DNA of 64,000 nt from Peptostreptococcus sp. D1 (GTDB lineage Bacteria; Bacillota; Clostridia; Peptostreptococcales; Peptostreptococcaceae): assembly GCF_900112955.1 (NCBI RefSeq), contig NZ_FONP01000010.1, positions 1-64,000 of the forward strand, given 5' to 3'. Shown one piece after another: positions 18,325-27,530 of the stretch. The translations under genes and the position numbers were made by a program. The first letter of the stretch is position 1; each line of letters begins with the position of its first letter. Below the pieces are notes generated by a model. That model worked only from the letters and a program-made list of their open reading frames with translations, did no database searches and had not been told where the DNA came from.

Positions 18325-19563
18325 ATGGAAAAAGTTGAATTACTTGCTCCAGCAGGCGATCTTGAAAGACTGAAGATTGCTTTTGAATATGGAGCTGATG
18401 CTGTATACCTTGGTGGAGAAAGCTTTGGTATGAGATCTTCAGCGAAGAATTTTAGTATAGAGGATATTAAAGAGGGTGCTGATTTTGCTCATGAGCGTGG
18501 AAAAAAAATATTTGTTACAGTAAATATTATTCCACATAATGAAGATTTTATAGGATTTAAGGAATACTTGATTAATTTGGAAAAAGCCGGTGTAGATGCC
18601 TTGATAGCATCTGATCCCGGTGTGATAGAGGTCATCAAGGAAACAATTCCGAAAATGGAAATACATTTGAGCACTCAGGCGAATACAACTAATTATCATA
18701 GTGCTAATTTTTGGTATAAACAGGGAATAAAAAGAGTAGTAGTTGCCAGAGAGATGTCATTTGACGAAATAAGTGAAATAAGGAAAATGACTCCTAGTAG
18801 TATGGATATTGAAGCCTTTGTCCATGGAGCAATGTGTATCTCGTACTCGGGAAGATGTTTGATAAGTAACTATATGACTGGAAGAGATGCAAATAGAGGG
18901 TCCTGTGCTCAATCATGTAGATGGAAATACAGTTTGGTTGAAGAAAAAAGACCAGGAGAGTATTTTCCAGTTTATGAAGATGAAGGAGGAACTTTTTTCT
19001 TCAACTCGAAAGATTTATGTATGATAGAATACATACCGGAATTGATTAAATCTGGAATTACTAGCTTAAAAATTGAAGGAAGGATGAAAACGTCATACTA
19101 TGTTGCGACTGTTGTAAGAGCATACAGGATGGCAATTGATGAATATTACAAAAATCCTGATTTGTGGAAATTTAATCCAATGTGGCTAGATGAGTTGAAA
19201 AAGGGGAGTCACAGACATTTTACAACAGGCTTTTACAACGAAAAGCCGAATCATGAGGAACAAAACTATAAATCGGCTTCTTATGTGAGAAATTATGATT
19301 TTGTAGGAATCGTGGTAAAGTTGGCTGATGAAAATGGTTTGGTAACCGTTGAACAGCGAAACAAAATGGTTGTTGGTGATGAGATAGAAATAATTGGACC
19401 GTACACTGATACGATTGTTACGAAGATAGAAGCAATGCTTAATGAGGATGGAGATGCTATAATGGAGGCACCACATCCAAGACAAATAGTGAAAATGAAG
19501 CTGCCGGTAAATATCGGTATGAACTTTATGCTTAGAAAACAAATTGAGGAATTAGGCGAATAA
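18325..19563 (+). CDS. trhP: U32 family tRNA hydroxylation protein TrhP
   Basis: U32 'peptidase' family members of this type install the 5-hydroxyl on U34 of tRNA using prephenate-derived chemistry. The protein starts ELLAPAGDLERLKIAFEYGA and has the Cys cluster in HGAMCISYSGRCLISNY and GSCAQSCRWKY, likely holding an iron-sulfur cluster. A C-terminal beta domain is present. It is 412 residues. GAGAGGAGAG precedes the ATG at 18325. In Bacillus two adjacent paralogues exist (trhP1 and trhP2); only one is present here. Confidence 0.9.
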   Translation: MEKVELLAPAGDLERLKIAFEYGADAVYLGGESFGMRSSAKNFSIEDIKEGADFAHERGKKIFVTVNIIPHNEDFIGFKEYLINLEKAGVDALIASDPGVIEVIKETIPKMEIHLSTQANTTNYHSANFWYKQGIKRVVVAREMSFDEISEIRKMTPSSMDIEAFVHGAMCISYSGRCLISNYMTGRDANRGSCAQSCRWKYSLVEEKRPGEYFPVYEDEGGTFFFNSKDLCMIEYIPELIKSGITSLKIEGRMKTSYYVATVVRAYRMAIDEYYKNPDLWKFNPMWLDELKKGSHRHFTTGFYNEKPNHEEQNYKSASYVRNYDFVGIVVKLADENGLVTVEQRNKMVVGDEIEIIGPYTDTIVTKIEAMLNEDGDAIMEAPHPRQIVKMKLPVNIGMNFMLRKQIEELGE

Positions 19564-19591
19564 TATGAAATATTATACTAGGTGAGGAAAT

Positions 19592-19620
19592 AAACCAAAA
19601 TTTTTTGGTTTATTTTTTTT
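19592..19620 (+). terminator. Terminator after trhP
   Basis: AAACCAAAA and TTTTGGTTTA form a hairpin followed by T8. It separates the tRNA-modification unit from the prepilin genes. Confidence 0.85.
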
Positions 19621-19702
19621 GTGAGTGTCTATAATAATTTAAATGATGATTTCATTGTTAGATTTCTGGAAAATATTAAATATAGAGGTGGAGGGATCAT
19701 TA

Positions 19703-20083
19703 ATGGTAAGAAAAAGAACTGGATACGTGATGATTGATGCAGTCGTTTCACTGATAATATTATCAATTGGAATATATATCTTTTCGTTTGGTATCACAAA
19801 TATTGTTTTATTGTTGAAAGAAAGGTCCTATGACAATTATGTGTTATCAAGCGTAGTTAAAAAAGAGAAAGAATATTTGGCAACTATTTCAGATGCGTCA
19901 CTATTACCAGAGATAGAGGCATATGAAATAGAGAAAAAAGATGTTTACATAGTTAGAAAAGTGGTTGATGAAAAATTTGAAATGGTAAATAGTGATATTA
20001 GAATAGAGTCAGAATATGCGGATAGAAGCTTCAATATATTATCTTTTTTAGGAGACAGTGATAAGGATGAATATTTTGAGTAG
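19703..20083 (+). CDS. Prepilin-like protein (first of four)
   Basis: This 126-residue protein has a short basic leader ending in Gly, then YVMIDAVVSLIILSIGIYI, a type III (class IV prepilin) signal and hydrophobic stalk helix. Position +5 is Asp rather than the usual Glu. The ATG at 19703 has GAGGTGGAGGG upstream. It is followed by three other small pseudopilin-like genes, so it likely belongs to a minor-pilin or competence pilus set. Confidence 0.75.
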   Translation: MVRKRTGYVMIDAVVSLIILSIGIYIFSFGITNIVLLLKERSYDNYVLSSVVKKEKEYLATISDASLLPEIEAYEIEKKDVYIVRKVVDEKFEMVNSDIRIESEYADRSFNILSFLGDSDKDEYFE

Positions 20084-20603
20084 AAAAAAAGGAAATATTT
20101 CTATTTTTATGATTTTTATGGTTGGCATTATTTGTGGAATAGTTATTTCTTCGATGAGTATGATAAAAAGCTTTGGAAGAATGAAAGAAAGTAACTATAT
20201 AAGACTTGAAAATGACTATAAATCTTCTATTGCAAAGGAAATGCTAAAATTAAATTTCTATTATTCAATAGAAGATTCTTTTAATAGATCTAAGACAAAA
20301 GGTGAATTTGAAGCTAATTATGTAAACTTTTATTCAGAAGGAATAAAAGCTGTAATAAATGAAAAATATTATTCGGATAAAAAAATCTCAATTTCTGTAC
20401 CCGATAGCAGTTCATCATACAAATTTATTAGGAAAGCGAAGGGATATACAGAATTTTACTTACAATTGACTTATAGTGAAGGATATACAGTAAGACATAG
20501 TATACATAAGTGTAGAGTATATAACCCATATGAAAAATATGGTCCTGATAAAATTTATCTTGACGAAAATAGGATAAAGTCACTATTTACGATTATTAAC
20601 TAG
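20067..20603 (+). CDS. Small membrane-anchored protein of the pilin cluster
   Basis: The 178-residue protein has a basic N-terminus (NILSRKKGN) followed by a hydrophobic segment IFMIFMVGIICGIVISSM and a soluble domain. This is the layout of PilX-type minor pilins, but no clear prepilin peptidase site with Glu at +5 is seen. It overlaps the previous gene by 17 nt, so the two are probably co-translated. Function is inferred only from context. Confidence 0.65.
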   Translation: MNILSRKKGNISIFMIFMVGIICGIVISSMSMIKSFGRMKESNYIRLENDYKSSIAKEMLKLNFYYSIEDSFNRSKTKGEFEANYVNFYSEGIKAVINEKYYSDKKISISVPDSSSSYKFIRKAKGYTEFYLQLTYSEGYTVRHSIHKCRVYNPYEKYGPDKIYLDENRIKSLFTIIN

Positions 20604-20637
20604 TTTTGGTAACATTAGGGAGGGAATCAGAGCAAAA

Positions 20638-21159
20638 ATGAAAAATGTATTTGATGACAATATCAGAAAAGATATAGTCAAAAATGTCAAGAGAGAGGGC
20701 TTTAGTACCTTGGAAATTATGGTAGCAGTTTCATTAATTGCACTAATTTTTTCAATTGCTTATCTCGGAATAAATTTCAATGACAAAGAATTTCAAACTG
20801 CAGTTTTTGAAACAAAATCGGATTTAAGAGAATATTTGATAAAATCATCTGATGAATACTATAAATATAGTATTCTATTAGTGAAAAATGGCTATGAAAT
20901 TTATCAAAAAAACAATTTGGTAAGAGAGAAAAAATTCCCCCAAAACATCTATATTTTGTCTGGAGAAAAGAGTATAGGTTACTATTCGACCTCTAGATTT
21001 GGAGCACCTAATAGAGGCTTTACTATATATGTATTTGATGAAAGAAATAAGAATTTAGAAAGAATAACAATGATGCTGGGGAGTGGTCGAGTAATATCAT
21101 ATGAAGAAGATTATTTGGAAAAAAAATCACTTATTGATGGGCTTATTTCAAGATTGTAA
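20638..21159 (+). CDS. Type IV prepilin-like / ComGD-like protein
   Basis: This 173-residue protein has the canonical prepilin site: REG followed by FSTLEIMVAVSLIALIFSIA, with Phe +1 and Glu +5. A soluble domain with beta-rich end (GRVISYEED) follows. The leader is long, about 24 residues. It is the only one of the four cluster proteins with an ideal peptidase signature. It overlaps the upstream part of the next open frame, but the next start lies 46 nt after its end. Confidence 0.8.
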   Translation: MKNVFDDNIRKDIVKNVKREGFSTLEIMVAVSLIALIFSIAYLGINFNDKEFQTAVFETKSDLREYLIKSSDEYYKYSILLVKNGYEIYQKNNLVREKKFPQNIYILSGEKSIGYYSTSRFGAPNRGFTIYVFDERNKNLERITMMLGSGRVISYEEDYLEKKSLIDGLISRL

Positions 21160-21205
21160 TTGTAAAAATAGCAAAAAACAAGTATCTAATATTTTGGAGA
21201 TAGAA

Positions 21206-21697
21206 ATGATGAACATGTCTAAAAAAAATGGGTTTATTCTTTTGAATATGTTGATTTACATAGCGGTTATTACAGTTGTATTAGCAATTTCTGTTGTTAT
21301 GATAAAAGAGAGTACCTCGAAATATAATCATTTTAAGGATGAGCTAGAGTTAAGAGAGATTGCTTATTCTATTGAAGACACAATAAGAGTTGATTTGAAT
21401 AACCTGGTAGGGGTAATTTATCATTCTAAAATTGGTAATAAAGATGATTATATTCAAATAAGAGAGCTTGCTTATGATGTTTACAGTAAAGACAACAAGG
21501 AGTTAGTTGTTAGAAGGAAAATTTCGCTTGAGTATAAAATACTGTATATTAGCCAAGTAGGCAAGTATCAAATAGGAAACTATGTTGAAAAGCTTTATTA
21601 TAAAAAAAACGTAGTAAAATCCAACAAATATATGGAATTTTTAATAGTGTTGAAAAAAAATGAAACGATAATTGAGCATAGATTTATAGTTTTTTAG
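21206..21697 (+). CDS. Prepilin-like protein (fourth of cluster)
   Basis: The protein has a short basic leader ending NG, then FILLNMLIYIAVITVVLAI, a prepilin-like hydrophobic helix in which +5 is Asn instead of Glu. It is 163 residues. GGAGA at 21196-21200 supports the ATG at 21206 or 21209. Lack of Glu at +5 is typical of initiator pseudopilins such as GspK. No pilus ATPase or platform gene is in the window, so the machinery must lie elsewhere. Confidence 0.7.
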   Translation: MMNMSKKNGFILLNMLIYIAVITVVLAISVVMIKESTSKYNHFKDELELREIAYSIEDTIRVDLNNLVGVIYHSKIGNKDDYIQIRELAYDVYSKDNKELVVRRKISLEYKILYISQVGKYQIGNYVEKLYYKKNVVKSNKYMEFLIVLKKNETIIEHRFIVF

Positions 21698-21865
21698 AAC
21701 TAAATTTAATTATTATTTTTAAAATATATGTTGATCTTATTTTATATTTATTTCTTGATATTACTCTTTTTAGTAAAAAATTGATACTATCTAAATAAAG
21801 AATAATCATTACTAGATAATGATATTGTGTTATAATAAACCTAATACTATTTATTGGGGGGTATT

Positions 21866-22540
21866 ATGGATTTTGAATTTCTGACAAAGATAAAGGCTTT
21901 TAGAGGAATCGATGCTGACGATTTGGAAAAACTGTTTGATTGGCTGGGATATGAGATCAGACGATATTCAAAAGGAGATATAATCCTTATGGCTGGCGAT
22001 AAAGTTTCGTCAATGGGAATCGTGCTAACAGGGAGTGTAAATATCGAAAGCAATGATGTTTGGGGAAATAAGAGTATTTTTGATAATGTAGCTTCTGGTC
22101 AAGCTTTTGCAGAGGTTTATGCATGTGCCGACGATGAAGAATTGATGGTCGATGTAGTTGCAAATGAGAGCTGTGAGATAGTTTTTCTAAAAATGTCAAG
22201 GCTATTTGATTCAGAGAAGTATACTGCTCATTATCAAGACAAGCTTGCTTTAAATTTATTAAAAATAATGTCTCTTAAAAACCTAAATTTAAGTAGAAAA
22301 ATATATCATGTATCTTCGAAATCGATAAGAGGTAGGATTGTGTCATATTTATCGTATCTATCTCGTAAGCTAGAAGGTAAAATAATTGAGATTCCATACA
22401 ATAGACAGCAATTATCTGACTATTTGTGTGTTGATAGAAGTGCATTGTCAAATGAATTGAGTAAGATGCAAAAGGAAGGACTAATAAAATATAACAAGAA
22501 CAAATTTGAAATAATAAGCAAATATGACTTCGAAATATAA
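21866..22540 (+). CDS. Crp/Fnr family transcriptional regulator
   Basis: An N-terminal cyclic-nucleotide-binding fold (GDIILMAGDKVSSMGIVLTG) leads through a long helix to a C-terminal winged helix with IPYNRQQLSDYLCVDRSALS. No Fnr-type cysteine cluster is visible, so it is probably not an oxygen sensor. It is 224 residues. A run of six G serves as ribosome site before the ATG at 21866, and TATAAT at 21831-21836 may be its promoter. It stands ahead of the folate genes. Confidence 0.9.
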   Translation: MDFEFLTKIKAFRGIDADDLEKLFDWLGYEIRRYSKGDIILMAGDKVSSMGIVLTGSVNIESNDVWGNKSIFDNVASGQAFAEVYACADDEELMVDVVANESCEIVFLKMSRLFDSEKYTAHYQDKLALNLLKIMSLKNLNLSRKIYHVSSKSIRGRIVSYLSYLSRKLEGKIIEIPYNRQQLSDYLCVDRSALSNELSKMQKEGLIKYNKNKFEIISKYDFEI

Positions 22541-22570
22541 GGAGCGTTGGTTTATTATCTAGGAGGAAAT

Positions 22571-23128
22571 ATGGTAGATTTTGATAAGGCAGAGAAGGCT
22601 GTTAGACTATTGCTAGAAGCTATTGGTGAAGATCCCGACAGAGAAGGGTTAGTAGAAACTCCAAGGAGAGTTGCAAAGATGTATGAGGAGGTTTTACAAG
22701 GGTACTGTGACGATGCAAAAGCTCATTTAAGTAAAGTTTTTAATTCGGAAAGATCCGATATAGTGTTGGAAAAAGATATTACTTTTTATTCAATGTGCGA
22801 GCATCATTTGCTGCCATTTTTTGGAAAAGTTCATATAGCGTACATTCCTAGTGACAAGGTTGTTGGCTTGAGTAAATTGGGAAGATTAGTTGACGTTTTT
22901 GCTAGAAGGCTACAATTACAAGAGCAGATGACGGTTCAGATTGCAGATAGTATAGTTGAAGAATTATCTCCACAGGGTGTTATGGTGATTGTAGAAGGAG
23001 AACATACTTGTATGACTATGAGAGGAGTAAAGAAGATAGGAAGTAAAACAATTACAGTAGCTACAAGAGGTAAATTTGAGAAAAATTCTGACCTAAGAAA
23101 TACTGTTCTTGGAATGGTTAAGGAATAG
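22571..23128 (+). CDS. folE: GTP cyclohydrolase I
   Basis: FolE turns GTP into dihydroneopterin triphosphate, the first step of folate synthesis. The zinc and catalytic signature is complete: [19 protein letters not shown], then [17 protein letters not shown] and [16 protein letters not shown] at 22561-22566 supports the ATG at 22571, giving 185 residues. It opens the folate gene cluster. Confidence 0.96.
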   Translation: MVDFDKAEKAVRLLLEAIGEDPDREGLVETPRRVAKMYEEVLQGYCDDAKAHLSKVFNSERSDIVLEKDITFYSMCEHHLLPFFGKVHIAYIPSDKVVGLSKLGRLVDVFARRLQLQEQMTVQIADSIVEELSPQGVMVIVEGEHTCMTMRGVKKIGSKTITVATRGKFEKNSDLRNTVLGMVKE

Positions 23129-23167
23129 AGTATTTTCGATTAATTTCAAGTGGAAGGGTCAGATTAG

Positions 23168-23647
23168 ATGGACAGGATAAAAAAGATTTTGAGCAATAGA
23201 TTGTTTTTGGACATTAATAATGAGATAACCGAATTGGAACAGGATCGTATCTTTTGTAAGCATGATATAGAGCATTTAGCGAGTGTTGCGAGAATAATGC
23301 ATATAAGCAACCTGGAGAACGGTTTGGGTCTGGACAAAGAGTTGATTTATGCATCTGCATTGCTGCATGATATAGGAAGAGCTGAACAGTACAAAAATGG
23401 AAGAGAGCATTCCATTGCAGGATTAGAAATATCAAAAAAAATTCTTTTGATGTGTGGATTTTTAGAAGATGAAATAGAGATAATTAATAGTGCTATTGGA
23501 AGTCATAGCAGTAATAAAGACTGCAATAATGAGCTTTCAAATTTATTGAAGTATGCTGACAAAAAAAGCAGAAATTGTTTTTTGTGTTTGGCTAGTGAGG
23601 AATGCTATTGGTCGGATGAAAAAAAGAATAAGGTAATTGAATATTAA
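23168..23647 (+). CDS. HD domain hydrolase of the folate cluster
   Basis: This 159-residue protein has the HD metal motif: H at KHDIEH, HD in LLHDIGRAEQ, and a later Asp in KYADKKSRNCF. HD proteins are phosphohydrolases. Its position between folE and folP suggests it could remove phosphates from dihydroneopterin triphosphate, the step lacking a dedicated enzyme here. That role is an inference. The C-terminus is Cys- and Lys-rich. Confidence 0.82.
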   Translation: MDRIKKILSNRLFLDINNEITELEQDRIFCKHDIEHLASVARIMHISNLENGLGLDKELIYASALLHDIGRAEQYKNGREHSIAGLEISKKILLMCGFLEDEIEIINSAIGSHSSNKDCNNELSNLLKYADKKSRNCFLCLASEECYWSDEKKNKVIEY

Positions 23648-23748
23648 GCTTAAATAAAAATTTTTGGAAAGTCGAGTACGTTCATATTATGAGCATGATG
23701 GAGTGCTTATATTGTATTGTTCGTAGTTGAGTATAGAGGAGGTAAGCT

Positions 23749-24567
23749 ATGAAGATAGGAAATAGAGAATTTGATATAAAAAATGGTGCTTATGTAATGG
23801 GGATACTAAATGTTACTCCTGATTCCTTTTCAGATGGTGGAAGGTTTTATTCTGTGGATAATGCTTTGTTCCATGTAGAGAAAATGATTGAAGCTGGTGT
23901 GGATATAATTGACGTTGGCGGAGAATCTACGAGACCTGGGCATGTTCAGATATCGGCTCAAGAGGAAATCGACAGAGTGCTGCCGGTCATTGAAAAAATA
24001 AAGAATAATTTTGATATTCCTGTGTCACTAGATAGTTATAAGAGTGAGGTAATAAATGCATTGAAAACAAATATTGACCTTGTCAACGATATTTGGGGAT
24101 TAAAGTATGACTCTAAAATGGCGAGTCTGATATCTGAAACTGGATTGCCATGCTGTCTGATGCATAATAGAAAAAAGCTTGATTACACTGATTTTTGGAA
24201 TGATTTTATTTCTGATATGAAGGAAACGATAGACATTGCGAAGAAAAGTGGTATTGGTGATGATAAAATAATATTGGATGCTGGAGTGGGGTTTCAAAAG
24301 GAATATGAACATAATTTAATTGCAGTAAATAGAACTGATGAATTATGTAAGCTTGGATATCCAATATTGATTGCAACATCGAAAAAAAGATTTATAGGAG
24401 CATCTACTGGAAAGGAAACCGAAAACAGAATGGCTGGTACTCTGGCAACAACTGTAATAGGATTGATGAAAGGAGCTACATTTTTCAGAGTACACGATGT
24501 AGATGAGAACGTTGATGCAATAAAGGTTACCAAATCAGTTTTGGAGGAGAGACAATGGATTCGATAA
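23749..24567 (+). CDS. folP: Dihydropteroate synthase
   Basis: FolP joins 6-hydroxymethyl-dihydropterin diphosphate with p-aminobenzoate. The two signatures are clear: MGILNVTPDSFSDGGRF and VDIIDVGGESTRPG. The pterin site includes LDAGVGFQKEYEHN and ATSKKRFIG. It is 272 residues with GAGGAGG before the ATG. It overlaps folBK by 13 nt. Confidence 0.96.
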   Translation: MKIGNREFDIKNGAYVMGILNVTPDSFSDGGRFYSVDNALFHVEKMIEAGVDIIDVGGESTRPGHVQISAQEEIDRVLPVIEKIKNNFDIPVSLDSYKSEVINALKTNIDLVNDIWGLKYDSKMASLISETGLPCCLMHNRKKLDYTDFWNDFISDMKETIDIAKKSGIGDDKIILDAGVGFQKEYEHNLIAVNRTDELCKLGYPILIATSKKRFIGASTGKETENRMAGTLATTVIGLMKGATFFRVHDVDENVDAIKVTKSVLEERQWIR

Positions 24568-25361
24568 AAATTGATGGAATTGAGTTTTATGGTTACCATG
24601 GAGTTTTGGAGAGTGAAAAAGCTCTTGGTCAAATGTTTTCTGTTAATTGTGAGTTTTTTATGGATACCTCTAGGGTTTACGATGATATAGAAAAAACAGT
24701 GAACTATGCTGATGTTGCAGCTGGCATTAGGGAGTTTTGCGAAAAAAATAGATATGATCTATTAGAGGTACTGTGCAATGATTTGTCAAAGTATATTCTT
24801 TGCAAATACGATAGAATATGTGAATTGAAGCTGAGCATTGAGAAGCCTCATGCACCAATTCCTACAAAGTTTTCTAATGTATCTATAAATATCCATAGAA
24901 AACGAGTTATCGCATATCTTGCAATAGGTTCAAATTTGGGAGATAGAAAAAAATTTTTGAGCATGGTTTTTGACGAAATACAAAAATGTAACTATATAGA
25001 AGAAATAAAGAGATCTAGCTTTATAGAAACCATTCCGTATGGAGTTGAAGATCAGCCAAATTTTTTAAATGGTGTTGTAAAGGTCGAAACTATTTTTACT
25101 CCATTTGAGCTGTTGGATTTTTGTAAAAATGTGGAAAAATTGTCAGGAAGAAAAACTACAAGAAGATGGGGAGAAAGAACTCTTGATGTAGACATTATAT
25201 CATATGGTGATGAGGTGGTTAATTACGAAAATTTGAAAATACCACATGTAGAGATGCATTTGAGAGATTTTGTTTTAAAGCCTTTGTTTGAAATTGAACC
25301 ATACTACTGTCATCCAGTGTCAAAAAAATATATCAGAGAAATGCTGATGGAAATAAAATAA
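24555..25361 (+). CDS. folBK: Fused dihydroneopterin aldolase / HPPK
   Basis: Residues 1-115 are dihydroneopterin aldolase with FYGYHGVLESEKALGQ and the catalytic Lys in SIEKPHAPIP. Residues 118-268 are 6-hydroxymethyl-7,8-dihydropterin pyrophosphokinase with YLAIGSNLGDRKKFL, NFLNGVVKVET and RRWGERTLDVDIISYGD. The fusion supplies both steps before FolP. Start overlaps folP by 13 nt, indicating translational coupling. Confidence 0.95.
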   Translation: MDSIKIDGIEFYGYHGVLESEKALGQMFSVNCEFFMDTSRVYDDIEKTVNYADVAAGIREFCEKNRYDLLEVLCNDLSKYILCKYDRICELKLSIEKPHAPIPTKFSNVSINIHRKRVIAYLAIGSNLGDRKKFLSMVFDEIQKCNYIEEIKRSSFIETIPYGVEDQPNFLNGVVKVETIFTPFELLDFCKNVEKLSGRKTTRRWGERTLDVDIISYGDEVVNYENLKIPHVEMHLRDFVLKPLFEIEPYYCHPVSKKYIREMLMEIK

Positions 25362-25430
25362 AAATTTGTAAAATGATTGTGGCATAAGTATGTATTATTA
25401 TATAGATTATTGAAAAGGAGGTTGATTGGT

Positions 25431-27215
25431 TTGGAAAATATAAAGAAGATGAAGGATCTTGTTGAAATTTCAAAAATAGTAACAGGCTCGGATAATTTCT
25501 ATGAGATTAAAGATATAGTAATCAAGAAAATGTTGAGTGTTGTACATCCTACAAAAGCATGTGTTAATCTATTCTATGGCGATAACTATTCATATGCACA
25601 TTTGGTTTGCTCTGCTACACTTGATTATATCCCTACTCTTTTTCCTCAAAACGAGGAGTATGGCTCGAAAATAGATTTCGATTTGTATCCAAAATATATT
25701 CATGAAGCTGTCAGAGAAAAAAAGCAGGTTATTGTTGAAAATATATTTGAATACGAGGGTGCAAAAGGCGAAGAAATGATGGCATTAAATGAAAAATATG
25801 TTGGTAGAGCAGTTTTTCCATTTGTGCTGGAAAATAGAACTATTGGATTTATGTCATGCTATATAATGAAGGGAGAAAGGCTGGAACAGGATGACATAGA
25901 TTTTATCTCGCAAGTTGCATCATTATTGACACTGTCCATTTCAATTACCGAAAAAAATGATGGTATCAATAAGCTGGTAGATAAGCTGAGAAGCTCCATG
26001 AATAATATTAACAAAGCTTCAATGGAGATTTATTCAACGAAAAATTTGGACTACTATTTGAATAAAATGACCTCTGTACTTTTGGAATCATTGAATAGTG
26101 AATTTACATTTATTAGGATGATAAAAAGAGACTCAGAGGATAATATTGAAGAAAATGTAATCGATGTTGTTAGACCGAATTCCAAAAAAGATGAATTTTC
26201 AAGCCTGGTAACACATATTATAAATTCAAAAAAGAATGTGGAGGTGAATAACAACGGAAAATTTTCACTGATAGATGGCGGTATTGCTAAGTGTTATCTA
26301 TACAAAAAATTCATCATAGACTCGAAGACGGAATTGGTTGTAGGGTGTATTGACAGTGCTGAATACTCAAATGATGATAGAAAGACTATCTCTATATTGG
26401 CTAGGCAAATTTACTTAAATATCCAGACCTACGAGCATATGAAGATTGAAGAAAAGCATAAGGATATTGAAAATGAATTGTCAATATTGAAAAAGCAACA
26501 AAAATTGATAATGGATTGTTGTAGTGATGGAAATTTCGGCAACAAGGAAATGTATTTTTATCAAGAGTCGGCAAAGGTTGTTGGTGGAGATTTCTATAAT
26601 GCGATTGATTTGGGTGAGAAGGTTGTATTCATTGTGGCAGATGTGATGGGACATGGAGTCGCGTCAAATTATATTGTGGCACTTTTAAAAGGAGCCTTTA
26701 ATATTTTGATAAGGTATTCTGATTCACCAAAGGAAATTTTGAGAAATCTAAATCAGTATATCTATAAGGAATTTGATGAAATCGGAATGTATGCGACAGC
26801 TCTGGTTGGGATTTTTGATAAATATAATGAAAAAATGACTATTTCAAATGCTGGTCATTACTATCCTATAGTTATTGATAAAAAAGGAGTAAGTGTCGAT
26901 ATATCAGATGGAAAGCAGGGATTGCCAGTAGGGGTGTTAGAAAATTCTTCATACAATGAGATAGAAATCAATTTGGATGATAAGGAGAGTATTTGCTTCT
27001 TCACAGATGGTATTTTGGAGATGAAAAATAATTTGGGTAAGGAGTTTGGTCTTGAACGATTGGAAAGATTTTTGTTAAAAAATATTAATAAAAGCAAGGA
27101 AAGCGTCATTAGAAAAATTAAAGCTGAGATTCATAAATACAGCTCAAATCGTGAAAAGCAAGATGATATTTTGGTTGTATTTTTTAAAAATAAAACCGAG
27201 AATGAGTTAAATTAA
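25431..27215 (+). CDS. GAF domain and SpoIIE-type serine phosphatase (RsbU-like)
   Basis: The 594-residue protein has one or two GAF-like sensor regions (about 1-180 and 200-350), a coiled linker, and a C-terminal PPM/SpoIIE phosphatase domain. The metal motifs are VGGDFYNAIDLG, VADVMGHGVASNYI, SNAGHYYPI and CFFTDGILEM. Such proteins dephosphorylate anti-sigma antagonists. AGGAGG at 25416-25421 supports the TTG at 25431. No partner anti-sigma gene is in view. Confidence 0.88.
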   Translation: MENIKKMKDLVEISKIVTGSDNFYEIKDIVIKKMLSVVHPTKACVNLFYGDNYSYAHLVCSATLDYIPTLFPQNEEYGSKIDFDLYPKYIHEAVREKKQVIVENIFEYEGAKGEEMMALNEKYVGRAVFPFVLENRTIGFMSCYIMKGERLEQDDIDFISQVASLLTLSISITEKNDGINKLVDKLRSSMNNINKASMEIYSTKNLDYYLNKMTSVLLESLNSEFTFIRMIKRDSEDNIEENVIDVVRPNSKKDEFSSLVTHIINSKKNVEVNNNGKFSLIDGGIAKCYLYKKFIIDSKTELVVGCIDSAEYSNDDRKTISILARQIYLNIQTYEHMKIEEKHKDIENELSILKKQQKLIMDCCSDGNFGNKEMYFYQESAKVVGGDFYNAIDLGEKVVFIVADVMGHGVASNYIVALLKGAFNILIRYSDSPKEILRNLNQYIYKEFDEIGMYATALVGIFDKYNEKMTISNAGHYYPIVIDKKGVSVDISDGKQGLPVGVLENSSYNEIEINLDDKESICFFTDGILEMKNNLGKEFGLERLERFLLKNINKSKESVIRKIKAEIHKYSSNREKQDDILVVFFKNKTENELN

Positions 27216-27285
27216 TTACATATACGCAACAAAGATAATGATTTAACAAAAAAACAGAATATTTAAAAAATATGCTTTGTATAAG

Positions 27286-27314
27286 TTGATTTTTTAGTTT
27301 TTTTTTAGTATAAT
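27286..27314 (+). promoter_or_regulatory. Promoter of nifJ
   Basis: TTGATT at 27286-27291 and TATAAT at 27309-27314 are separated by 17 nt, an ideal sigma-A promoter with a T-rich spacer. It implies a leader of about 210 nt before the nifJ ATG. Within that leader, GGATTTTCAT near 27331 can pair with AATTGAAAAATCC near 27401, and GAGC/GCTC near 27457-27475 forms a small hairpin. Confidence 0.8.
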
Positions 27315-27530
27315 AAGTTTGATAATTGATGGATTTTCATTTTTAAAAGAAAGTATAACTTCATCAATTTCATGAAATAATACAAATATCGAGTATTATC
27401 AATTGAAAAATCCAAGAATTCAAGGATGTCGTATGCTTGTTTTTAATTTTTGAATGAGCTTCGATTTGATGCTCAGTATTTTATAAAAATTATAGTTTAT
27501 ATTTGTTATTCTTTAAGGAGGAATAAAGTC

